Part shown: in pieces, positions 1 to 9,872 of the stretch
Layout of the letters: every line of letters starts with the position of its first letter
Numbering within the stretch: the first letter of the stretch is position 1
Source: Deroplatys truncata
Lineage: Eukaryota; Arthropoda; Insecta; Mantodea; Mantidae
Direction: 5' to 3'
DNA: 64,000 bases
Assembly: GCA_030765065.1 (NCBI GenBank)
Contig: CM060975.1
Location: 104,614,094-104,678,093, forward strand
Made by a program: the position numbers and the translations under genes
The notes under the pieces: generated by a model
The model's input: only the letters and a program-made list of their open reading frames with translations
The model's database searches: none
What the model was told of the DNA's origin: nothing

Positions 1-170
1 TTACGTGCTGTAAATCTATGACACAGGACCACCGGCTTTACTTCTCTTCCGAAGGAAGCCATGCTAAGGATTTTTATGCTCGAAAAAATTAATTGCCCTC
101 CGCCGGGTTTGAACCCGCAACCTCAGGAACTAGAGGTTAGTATGGTAACAACTATACCATGGAGGACGAT
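1..170 (-). repeat. SINE-A, tRNA-derived, truncated by window edge
   Basis: Reverse-complement copy of the SINE best preserved at 57611-57896. Shared landmarks are the tRNA-like head (revcomp of the CCATGG..GTTACCATG block), the B-box GGGTTCAAACC and the body GAAGGAAGCCATGCTAAGGA. The 3' part lies outside the window. Strong because the same block recurs at 4711, 19185, 42842 and 57611. Confidence 0.85.
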
Positions 171-810
171 CCCCTACTTTATGATGAACGTAATTAATTT
201 GTCATTGGAGGAAGTGAGGAACTTGGTGACTCATTGGGATCAGATGGATAAGGAACTCATCACAAGGACTGATGCCAATACTTCGCCATGTTTTATGGGG
301 CAGCACTAACCTCAATCCAAAAGGAGAGCAATTGTTTGGTAAGTACAAAGCTAAATATTCTGAATAAAGCAATGGACCAATCTTGTTAATTCTCAAAGAA
401 GGGAAGTCACTGATATTATGCTTATATGACAGAATGCAAAGAATTAGCAGAATGGAGACAAGAAGTATGGGAAGAAATGGATAGGAAAATAGTAGCAATT
501 AAAATCCTAACGGGAAAAGAAGAAAAGCAAATTAAGAATATGGGGGAGTTCTTAAAGAAAGTAAAAGAAAAATGGATTAGAGATAAGAAAGGTAGAAAGG
601 CAAACGGAGGAAGGAGAAGATGGGCAATAGGGATAAAAGGTAGTAAGGAATGCTTAGAGGAGCCAGAAGGCCAGGGTGCCAGGCAAAAAGAGCAGAATAG
701 CTGGCAAGGAAATTTGTACATATGTTAAGTTAGTTTATAAGTGGAACATTGTAAAAAGAATTATGTAGAAAAAATGTATAAATAAAGTATCTATCTATCT
801 AGATATTATG
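171..810 (+). other. Unassigned repeat-like stretch with (TATC)n tail
   Basis: No host gene recognised. A lysine/arginine-rich 100-residue open frame (426-728) and other broken frames are followed by AATAAA and a short TATC tandem tail at 781-804. That ending resembles the 3' end of a non-LTR element, but no diagnostic domain is visible, so the family is left open. Confidence 0.3.
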
Positions 811-984
811 CTAGGGACTACACTTATTGAAGATCTAGTTTCCAACTGACATGTATCTTTAGATGTTTCAGCATCTGATCACAGACACATTTGCTTTAAA
901 ATTAGATCTCAGGTTATTAACCCTGTGACATATAGGAACCCAATGACTACTGACTGAGATGGGTTTAAAAAAGGCCTTTCAGCA

Positions 985-1674
985 TCAAGAATACCCATGA
1001 ATGCCTTTATACCCATACTCGGGCTTCCTAACTGCACCCAGGAAAAGGCACACTGTCCAATGAGCCTCTCTTCCTTTTATCTTAGCAGATTAGAGAGCTT
1101 AGCTGATAAGACACTTAAGAGACACTGTTCAGGGGAATGCCCCATTACACAGATACCAATTTGTCCATGAATCTGGGAAATCAACTGACACATCACTTCA
1201 TCATGTAGTCTGGTCACTGCCATCCAAACAGGTTGCCATTGGGGCATTTCTTGATATAGAAGGTGCCTGAAAGGACTGTGAAATAATTATGTGAAAGACC
1301 TTCAAGAGCATGATTATTTACCACCAATTATTATTTGTAGGGGGATATATTTTATGTTAACCAAGGGAGCGGACCTTGAGTATCATTGGGGAGATGGTGA
1401 GTCTATCTGCTGCCAGGAGGAAGGAGGGTCCTAACCCATACTTTGGAACCTGGTGGTGGATGGTATATCTTAGTCTTCTTTTAAACAAGAGACTGGCTGA
1501 GTTAGACAAGAACCATTTAGGTCACTTAGATGCCAAAGCTTACTGGGACTTTTGAACTTGCAGAAGCCTATTTGGCAAGATATGAGGACTAAAACTCAAA
1601 GTAGTGCACTGGATATACGCCATAATGGTAAGATCCCTTTACTCATATGCTGCATTGTATAAGTGGTCTAGAGT
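985..1674 (+). pseudogene. Jockey-like LINE reverse transcriptase remnant, 5' segment
   Basis: With frameshifts, the plus strand reads like a Jockey-clade reverse transcriptase. An HQ(F)..(S)GKST.T.LH..V-type segment and GAFLDIEGA are visible around 1160-1270, and a PILWNLVVD-like stretch around 1430-1460. An MVRSLYSYAALYKW-like segment (1625-1665) matches the position of the post-RT motif of this clade. Stops and frame breaks show it is dead. The frame resumes at 3035 after a mariner insertion. The clade assignment comes from recalled motifs. Confidence 0.6.
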
Positions 1675-1676
1675 TA

Positions 1677-3032
1677 CAAGGGTTGTCCCAGAAGTACCTG
1701 ATCTAACAAGAAAACACAAAAATTTTGGAAAAAACATCTTTATGTCTCCTTTCAGCTTGATACACTTTTCCCAGCAATGTTCAATTGCTTTGATACCCTG
1801 TTTATAGCGAGAACCGTCGAGTTCTGCAAAATAGCCATCAACTACAAACTCCACAAACATTTTTTTAAAATAGAGAGTTGAGGGTTGTTACACTACATCA
1901 CTATGATATTCAACATTGTTCAACATTCAACAATTCCACAAACATTGTTGAAAAATCTTTAACCACCAAGCCATTTCTTCAACTTTGGAAACAGAAAATA
2001 ATCAGAGGGGGCTAAATCTAGAAAATAGGGTGCATGAAGAAGCAATTCAAACTTTAACTCATTGATTTTGGCCATGGCGATAATGGATGTATGAACTGAT
2101 ACATTGTTTGATAAACAGAAGTTTGTTTTTACCTAAATGTGGCCGTTTTTGTTTGATTTCATCATTCAAACACTGCAATAAGTTTGCATAATACTCGCCA
2201 TTGATTGCTTTTCCTTTTTGAAGATAATCAATGAACATTATCTTACGCGCATCCCAAAAAACTGATACCATGACCTTGTCTACAGATGGAACTGTCTTTG
2301 CCTTCTTTGAGCTGATTCTCCCCTTCCAATCCACTGTTTTGACTGCTCCTTTGTCTCAGGTGTGAAGTGATGGACCCATGTTTCATCCATGGTTATGAAT
2401 CAGCACAAAATCTCGGCTTTATAGCAGCGAAACATCGCCAAACACTCGACTGAAACATCCTCACAATGCTGTTTTTGTTCTATTGTGAGTAAACGGGGCA
2501 CCCATCTTGTGCACAGCTTTCTCATGTCTAAATTTTCAGCCAGTATGTGATGTACAGCACTTTTTGAAATGCCTACGATGTCTGCTAGCTCACGCACTTC
2601 AGTCGACGGTCATACAATAGTATTTTGTGGATTGTCTTCACAATTTCTGGCACGTTCACCTCATTTGGTCGACCACTGTGATGTTCATCTTGGCAGCTCT
2701 TGCGGCCTCGCTTAAACTCTGCCACCCAATATTTTACTGTTGTAAACGAAGGAGCAGACTGCCCCAGAGTAGAATCTAGCTCAGCTTTAATATTAGTTGG
2801 ACTAAAACCTTTCAAATGAAAGTATTGTATTACATAACAATGACTAGTTTTATCCATGTTTACAAATTCGCTGAGAGCATTCACGATTGATGGCTGCCAA
2901 ACAATTGCTAAACAATGTAGCATCGTCAAACTTCAACTTAAGCTTTATAAGGTTGGTACTTTCTGTCACAGTCATTTGTTTGAAACAACCACTATCTATA
3001 TGCCAGGTCGGGTACTTCTGGGACTGCCCTTG
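1677..3032 (-). mobile_element. mariner element copy 1 (DD34D type), inactivated
   Basis: The element is bounded by TA at 1675-1676 and 3033-3034. It has inverted termini of about 30 bp containing GTCCCAGAAGTACC on both sides. The minus strand encodes a mariner transposase in pieces. The N-terminal HTH region begins MDKTSHCYVIQYFHLKG at about 2857. An ITMDETWVHHF first-aspartate block sits at about 2375-2410 in another frame. The region that should read HQDNAPAH near 2090-2110 is frameshifted by a missing base. A DLAPSDYFLF-like third-aspartate block follows. Without the nested insertion at 1862-1946 the length is about 1.27 kb, normal for mariner. Non-functional. Confidence 0.9.
1862..1934 (-). 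mobile_element. 73-bp Penelope-like 3'-tail insertion inside mariner copy 1
   Basis: The sequence matches the extreme PLE end seen at 14505 and 25025 (AGAGAGTTGAGGGTTGTTAC then ACTACATCACTA). The second mariner copy lacks it. It is flanked by a perfect 12-bp duplication TCCACAAACATT at 1850-1861 and 1935-1946. It carries neither coding sequence nor the ribozyme-like core, so it is an extremely 5'-truncated insertion. Confidence 0.75.
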
Positions 3033-3034
3033 TA

Positions 3035-3215
3035 TGTTAAATTACAGCAGTACAAAACTCAACCTAGCCAGTTGCAAAGAGGATTACAGGGGCATTGAGA
3101 ACTACTCCCACTGCAGCCATGAAAATACTATTGGAAACCTGGGCCCTTACCTATTTGGGTCGAGGCAGAAGCCTTTGAGCCATTATATAGGTTAAAGCTT
3201 CAAACTGAGGTTCCC
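3035..3215 (+). pseudogene. Jockey-like LINE, continuation after mariner
   Basis: Reads on from the segment ending at 1674. Frames around 3075-3190 give a degenerate L-QR-G-x-x-G-I-x-x-Y-x-x-x-x-H-E-N-T stretch. It corresponds to the C-terminal region in which Jockey-type elements normally have a TTPTAAMETLL-like segment. The coding sense and order are collinear with the upstream piece, supporting one LINE split by mariner. Confidence 0.5.
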
Positions 3216-3329
3216 CTTAATGGGCACTATCATTTCAAACTACCCTGGGACAAAAAGTTGAGGATACTTAGTATGAGGACCTACATTTTGAAAATAAGGC
3301 TAATGTTTTACCTTTGATTTGTTGCAGGA

Positions 3330-3840
3330 CCAAATACCTCAGAACAAAAAAGCAGGAATCTATTAAATTAATTACCCAGAATGTGACCAAATATACCTAG
3401 GTAAAACAAAAAGAAATTTAGAAGGCAAGATTAAAAGAACATAGAGACACATCAAATACAAACAAATGGAGAAATCTGCAATTGCACATCACTTTTGGAC
3501 AACAAATCACACCAAATATAACACCCTTAAAACCAATAAAACACACTGCAGAGTTGGACACTTGGGAAAAGTTATTAATCACAAAACATAAACACTATGT
3601 GATGAACTTTGAATTGCTGCCACCGAATCTACTATGGAGTTTCATCACTACACCAGATTCCACCACACACAGACGCATACGGGACAACACCACGAGGAAC
3701 TAGTCAGCCACTTCCGATGATGGGAGCACTTAGCTCCTGAAACTGGTCAAGTTGTAAAACATGTAAGTGATGTTAAGTGCTTCAATTCCAACTCAAATTT
3801 TCTATATAATTTCAAATTCACATCACTGTTATTAGCTTAT
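3330..3840 (+). pseudogene. Old Penelope-like element 3' end (GIY-YIG remnant)
   Basis: Broken frames carry a diverged GIY-YIG endonuclease end: an IN-x-PECDQIYLGKTKRNL-like stretch at about 3363-3422, then an open frame at 3482-3703 with ITPNITPLKPI, ELDTWEKL and MNFELLPPNLLW. These are collinear with the better copies at 14581 and 25108 (ITPNIKLLKPI, ELDIWEKI, MNFELLPPSSLW). A hammerhead-like core follows the stop, then a tail (CACATCACTGTTATTAGCTTA) resembling the tail of the 25-kb PLE. This is the oldest or most distinct PLE subfamily in the window. Confidence 0.8.
3708..3754 (+). ncRNA. Hammerhead-ribozyme-like motif (diverged PLE copy)
   Basis: Order: helix I 5' strand (ACTT), core CCGATGA (consensus CUGANGA with U4 changed to C), helix II GGGAGC/GCTCCT closed by ACTTA, GAA-A, a loopless helix III ACU/GGU, a GUC cleavage triplet, then helix I 3' strand AAGT. 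An unpaired T lies between the core and helix II. The base-pairing supports ancestry from a hammerhead. The U4 change suggests weak or no activity now. Confidence 0.6.
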
Positions 3841-4710
3841 CCATAATTTATACTAATTTCTTATACTAACCTTCAACCATAAAATACAAGTATTTATAGC
3901 AGCTTTATATTGTAAAAACATTACATTTTTTCAATAAAATTGCAGTTTTTTTGTTTGTTTAAAAGAAAAGAATAAAAAGCAAAACCCATGCAACTACAGT
4001 CAAACGTAACCCCATCAGCATCCAAGCATGCCATCACATGGATTATTTTACTTGGGCCCTCCCCGTAGTTTACCACAGGCACATTTTACTGCAGTCACTG
4101 TGATTCAAACTCGCAATGTTTGGCTTTGAAGGTGGACTCATATTGTCTCGCCTTAACAATCATGGCCATTCGAATAAGTTTGGTTGTGGTGCTTGTGTAA
4201 GGGATATGAAAGCCAGTTTAAAAACTAGAGGAACAGCAGCACTGTAACAAAATAGTTCTGACATTAAGGGGTTAAAGAACACCCATTACAGCCTTGGTAA
4301 TTTTCAAAACAAGTCTGTAGAGCTGCACTTTCCAGTTATAGTCATTCTCTGTGAAAAATTTCACTGATCCTATTTATGTTTGAAACTGCCCATTAAAAGA
4401 AGTTTGCTTATGATTGGCTAGATTCTGACTGTGCTAAACATATACAGTTTCTCCAATATCATGACAAGCGCCTCTATCATGTGCAGAGACAATGAAAAGC
4501 CGCTCAGATCAAAAATCTAATACACATTTAAAAATACGAAAACATTCTTTCTTTCTTTTTTCAGGTTATCTTTGTTTTGAAATAGTTAAGAACATTTTTT
4601 GAAAAGAGTTGAACTGCAATAGTGTCATGTTTAAAAGACTCTTAAATTACAACAAAACTCCTGTGCTACAGTACATCTTCCTTTTCACACACATAAAGAC
4701 TGCAACTTCT
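3841..4710. other. Non-coding, nothing recognised
   Basis: AT-rich sequence without a convincing ORF, structural RNA or a repeat seen elsewhere in the window. Confidence 0.5.
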
Positions 4711-6180
4711 GACCTCTGCGGTCAGGGGAACCATGCTAGCCTTCAGTTCCCGAGTCACAGGTTCAAACCCGGCAGAGGGCAATGGATTATTTCAGACATA
4801 AAAATCCTTAGCACGGCTTCCTTCAGAAGGGAAGTAAAGTTGGTTGTCCTGTGCCGTAGATTTACAGCGTGTAAAAGAACCTCAAGCCTGATAAGGAGGC
4901 CTATGAGTAAAACTTCTGGTCTTTCATGCCCAATATAGAATGTTATGCTAACAACCATAGTACAGTGGAATCTCGTTAGCACGTTCCTCATTAACACGTT
5001 TTCCCATGTATTACGTTGAATTATAAAAGTCCCAGTATCAAATCACCAAATGTAATAAATAACGTTTGCTTAGTGCATTTTCCCGGTCCCGCTTACTACA
5101 TTTCAAGTTTGACATCCTCATTCGCTGTTTTGGCCAATCCTCGATCGGTCCAGTGGGAGTAGGTGCTTAACACGTTCCAAGTTTGACATCCTCATTTGCT
5201 ACTTTGGTCAATCCTCGGTCACGGAGTGGATACCGGCAGCCAATCACATGCATGTATGTAAATATTTGTGTGACAATTTGTGTGGGCGGGATAGAGAATG
5301 CTTTACCTTGGCATGGTAAACGCCAACGATAGTTTCTACTGTTGAGTGTTTGACCAAACATATGTAGACTGTATTTTAACTTTTCATTTGCAATGAAAAA
5401 ATAGAAAGTGTAGTAAATAACCAACAGTGAAAAACTGAAAATCCTTGAAGTAGATCACAATCCAAATATGAAACATGTGGATAGAGTGTGGAAGTTAAAC
5501 ATTCCTCCGTCAACTTTAAACGCAATTGTTAGCAAACCTAAATTGATTGAAACTGCTTTTAAAGAAAGGAAAAATGCTAAAACAAAACTTTCCTCTTGGA
5601 AAATAGGTTCAGAAGAGGATCGGAACAAAATTTGTTGCATGGAAACACCTATTGTATTCAAATTGTATTGAATACGCCAAAGTACATTCGTCTATTGTAC
5701 TCATAACACAATGCATGCTCATAATTATGTTTTCTTTTTTAGCAGAAATTGTTATCACATGTGTAATAAAACACACAGCAAAGCCACTGTTGTCGCTTCC
5801 ATAATTCGCAATTTATTTTCTCAAAAGCATTCATAACCTTAGAAATTCAAGTTGACCAACATATAAGCTTGAATTATTTATTCTCAGGCTTTGTGTATCC
5901 AAATTCATTTGAAGACATATTGAATTTAATATGGAAACACGGATCGTATTCAGTATGAAATTGTACTCAAAATCAATTTCAATTGCCCATGGAAACGTAA
6001 TTATTAGATTTTTATTACACAACTATATTCTTAAATTGCAGATTTTGCATTTTCGTTAACATGTTTTCCTGCCTATGACGTCCAAATCCTTAGGTCCCTG
6101 CAAAAACGTACTAACGAGATTCTACTGTAGTTAAAGAGCGTCCACAAATAAAACTAACTTTCATTTCATTTCACACACAA
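4711..6180 (+). repeat. SINE-A copy interrupted by a pogo-like element
   Basis: SINE-A runs from 4711 to 4962 (CCATGCTAGCC head, GGTTCAAACCCGG B-box, AAAATCCTTAGCA body, CCCAATATAGAATG). It resumes at 6128 with GTTAAAGAGCGTCCA and AAATAAAACT, exactly the sequence following the same point in the intact copy at 57611-57896. The gap is filled by the element at 4963-6127. Confidence 0.88.
4963..6127 (+). mobile_element. pogo-like DNA transposon, deletion derivative
   Basis: The termini are inverted repeats: CAGTGGAATCTCGTTAGCACG at the left, and the complement of CAGTAGAATCTCGTTAGTACG at the right, flanked by TA on both sides (4961-4962, 6128-6129). At about 5430-5620 a frame reads KKLKILEVD, a pogo/CENP-B-type HTH segment with IPPSTLNAIV, and a lysine-rich follow-on. 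That is the N-terminal DNA-binding part of a pogo/Tigger transposase. At 1165 bp there is no room for a DDE domain, so it is non-autonomous. Confidence 0.85.
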
Positions 6181-6561
6181 AAACTGGATCTAAAACACAG
6201 ATGCAATTACTCATCTTAAGCTTTTGCATGTGGATTTGTCTAAGTAAGTAAGATTACAAAGTAAGTTTTTCAAGGTGCAAGATTCTGTTCTGATTTTCAG
6301 ACATTTTAAAACAAGACACAAAGCACTAAACCAAGACAAATAATTCATAAACTTCATTAAGATAGACAAGCAACACACCATATCTTATTGTGAGGTGCAT
6401 CTTCTAGCAGCACATAAGTTAGGTTTGCTTTATGTATGTTATAGGAGCCAGCGATTTCTCATTCTAAATTATTAAATGACAAAAACTCTTGGATATTTAA
6501 TCCATTATCTATTATACTTCACTGGTAAATCTGTACTAAACAGCTAGGAACTGTGGCTATT
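6181..6561. other. Non-coding, nothing recognised
   Basis: Short AT-rich spacer between SINE-A and mariner copy 2, with no coding or repeat signal. Confidence 0.5.
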
Positions 6562-6563
6562 TA

Positions 6564-7826
6564 CGAGGACTGTCCCAGAAGTACCCGACCTAACAAACAA
6601 AACACAAAAATTTTGGGGAAAAAAATTTTATTTCTCTACATAGTCACCTTTCAGCTCGATACACTTTTCCCAGCGATGTTCAATAGCTTTGATACCCTGT
6701 TTATAGTGAGAACCGTTGAGTTCTGCAAAACAGCCATCAACTGCAAAATCCACCGCTTCGTTGTTGGCAAATCTTTTACCACCAAGCCATTTCAACTTTG
6801 GAAAAAGAAAATAATCAGAGGGAGTTAAGTCTGGCGAATAGGGTGCATGAGAAAGCAATTCAAAATTTAACTCATTGATTTTGGCCATGGCGATAATGGA
6901 TGTGTGAGCTGGTGCATTGTCTTGATGAAACAGAACTTTCTTTTTCGCTAAATGCGGCCGTTTTTGCTTGATTTCATCACTCAAATGCTGCAATAAGTTT
7001 GCATAATACTTGCCATTGATTACTTTTCCTTTTTGAAGATAATCAATGAAAACTATCCCAACCACATCCCAAAAAACTGACGCCACGACCTTGCCTGCAG
7101 ATGGAACTGTCTTCGCCTTCTTTGAGCCAATTCTCCCCTTTCAATCCACTGTTTTGAATGCTCCTTCATCTCAGGTGTTAAGTGATGGTTATGAATCAAC
7201 GCAAAAACTTGGCTTTATTGCACCGAAACATCGCCAAACACTCAACTGAAACATCTTCACAGCATTGCTTTTGTTCCATTGAGAGTAAACGCAGCACCCA
7301 TCTTGCGCACAGCTTTCTCATGTCTAAATTTTCAGTTAGTGTGCGATATACAGCACTTTTTAAAATGCCTACGATGTCTACTAGCTCGCGCACTTTCAGT
7401 CGACAATCATCCAATACCATTTTGTGGATTTTCCTCACAATTTCTGGTATGGTCACTTCATTTGGTCGACCACTGCAATGTTCGTCTTGGCAGCTCATAT
7501 GACCTCGCTTAAACTCTGTCACCCAATATTTTACGGTTGTAAACGAAGGAGCAGACTCCCCCAGAGTAGAATCTAGCTCAGCTTTAATATTAGTTGGACT
7601 AAGACCTTTCAAATGAAAGTATTGTGTCACATAACAATGGACAGTTTTATCCATGTTTACAAATTTGCTGAGAGAGTTCACTATTAATGGCTGCCAAACA
7701 ATTGCTAAACAACGTAGCATCATCAAACTTCAGCTTTATAAGAGTGGTACTTTCTACCATAGTCATTTGTTTGAAACAACAACCGCTACATATACGTCAG
7801 GTCGGGTACTTCTGGGACTGCCCTTG
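6564..7826 (-). mobile_element. mariner element copy 2 (same family as copy 1)
   Basis: TA flanks at 6562-6563 and 7827-7828. Termini share CTGTCCCAGAAGTACCCGACCT and its complement. On the minus strand, 7654-7196 encodes the HTH half (MDKTVHCYVTQYFHLKG, GRPNEV, ENLDMRKLCARW). 7086-6628 encodes the catalytic half with HQDNAPAHTS, YSPDLTPSDYFLF (34 residues between the aspartates by my count) and the C-terminal CIELKGDYVEK. A small deletion near 7185 removes the first catalytic block (MDETW in copy 1) and breaks the frame. Length 1263 bp. Inactive. Confidence 0.92.
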
Positions 7827-7828
7827 TA

Positions 7829-9438
7829 TCTACCACCCAAGTCAAATTGGGTGACATGAATTTGCTCCTGGCTCCAATTTCTCATACATAACAAGTGAGA
7901 AATGCTGCTCATTGATTCCAGTTGGTGCCTTTTCCTGTGCATGTTGCAAATCAAAACTGCATTTGAAGCAAAGTCAAATGTTTTCTGTTTTTGAAGCTTT
8001 GCAGTTTGGAAACTACTCATTTGAATAAAATGAGATCTTTGGCCTGAAATTTCAGCTTATCAAATATGATATAATTATGATGCTCTTAATTGCTATTTTC
8101 CTATAAAAAAATTACAAGTCACATAGGATGTGTCATAAAAACAATTATATGAATATATAGGCTGTTGAAAGGAAGAGAGGAGGTGGAAATTGAAAAGTTA
8201 TTATTTTTATTGCACCATAAGTGACAGTACATGATGCAGCAGAAAAATAAGAGGTTAGGTGTGGTGACACAAAAGGTAATAGTTATCGATCCTGCAGTGC
8301 AGAAATCTTTAATTTTTGGTAAATTTCTATTCCTTACTAATTAACTGCTTATAAGTTGGATGGGAATTCCAATTCTTGCTCTATTTTATCCAAAACAGAG
8401 AGCAAATATTGTTATGCACGACAAAATAAAATCTACATCATCATATACATTGAAACAATTGCTTCGCTCTCTGATCTATCTTGGTTGCTTTCTAATTTCT
8501 CTCATACTGCACATAGTCATCATCACTACTTTCATATTCATCATTCTCCATAACCAAACCCATTACTCGCTGCCACGCCATTTTTCTTCTTGCTTTTGCT
8601 AACTTTGATTTCGACCCATAAATGGTGAAAAATGATCAGTAAAGCTTTAACTGCATTTTTTTAACAGGTCTTCATAACCATGGTTGGTGAAACAGCTATT
8701 TTACCAAAACATCGTTCTAACAACTTTTACTACAGTTAAATATACTATTACTGTTGGTGAGATCGGCCCAACATAGCACACAAGGCCATTGCTACGCATA
8801 TGTCATTGAATTGCAGCATCTATTCTTCTTTTATATAGGACCCTTATATGCTTATGATAGAATGGAAAAAATTAACCTTTTTACATCTTCAAAATGAAAA
8901 TCTGCTAACGCTTGTTCAATGAGGTTTGCATTAATTCTTTTTCAGGTTTTTAAAAGGATGCGAACAATCCGTAAACTTGAAAAAGAATAACTATTTGGAA
9001 AAATATGCCATAAGTAGATGAAAACAAACATTTATAAACAACCTCATTCATCTTTAAAAGGATTACATGTTCACATTGAAATATGGTAATAATAAAAGCT
9101 GTTAAAGTCCTTGAATTTTTCAGATATGTTTACATATAAGGGTTGCTAAATTAGTGAAAAAAGATATGTGCATCTCTATATTATTCCATGTGACCCACAT
9201 TATTTCTGATAAATTCTGAAAATATCATGTTTCAAGAATATTCTGTATGACATGGAAAGCCTTAAGCGAGTGTGCATGTGTGTGTGACAGAGAGAGAGAT
9301 GTAATAACATGACTGATAATGAATAACTAAATGCAAAAATATTTGCCATTCCTTTCAGAATGTGTTATTAAATGCCAAACTTTCATGACATGAAACTTAA
9401 ACAATATTATTAGTAGATATTATAAAATGCACATTCAC
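7829..9438. other. 3' flank or 3' UTR of the BTB-ZF gene, no other gene seen
   Basis: Downstream of the minus-strand stop at 9439. The complement of a possible AATAAA signal lies at 8206-8211, which would give a 3' UTR of about 1.2 kb, unproven. No recognised repeat. Confidence 0.35.
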
Positions 9439-9872
9439 TCACTGTGCCATGGAGGGAGGGGGTGGGGATGGGGGTGGGGGTGGGGGTGGAGGAGGAGGAG
9501 GAGGTGCATCTGTGGTAGACGCCATAACACTACTAGGATGAAGTGCAGCTGGGGTAGATGCCACAACACTACTACAGCATGATGATGATGACATGGGTGA
9601 TGGAACAGGGGAACTGGTAGGTGAAGGCAATGGCGACACTTTGCAAACTATCTCTTCGCAGGATTGATTGCTGGATGATCCGTGTAGAGCTGCCACTGAA
9701 CTCGCTCCTCCAGCTGGTTGCATCATCCGGTACTTGCAGCTGGTGAGAAGATGCCTCCTCAGGTTTCGAGCCTGTCGTAACATGGAGCCGCAGAGGGGGC
9801 AGGCACCGGGCTGGTCTGAAGCACTTCGCACTTTCCCCCCGCCCGTTACCACCACCACACCTCCTCCCATGG
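9439..9872 (-). CDS. BTB-ZF terminal coding exon 5 (C2HC finger, polyproline)
   Basis: Acceptor GTGTCTAG|CC; the first complete codon is ATG GGA. Contains the finger ACPLCGSMLRQARNLRRHL with TSC as the fourth ligand (C-x2-C-x12-H-x4-C). A Ser/Pro/Val-rich region and a run of 12 prolines then SPPPP follow before MAQ-stop. The stop overlaps a donor-like ACA|GTGAGT (GT at 9442-9443), so an alternative splice that bypasses the stop is conceivable. Confidence 0.8.

Noticed and set aside
61..309. 82-residue ORF at the window start
   Set aside because: Translation of SINE-A and flanking sequence.
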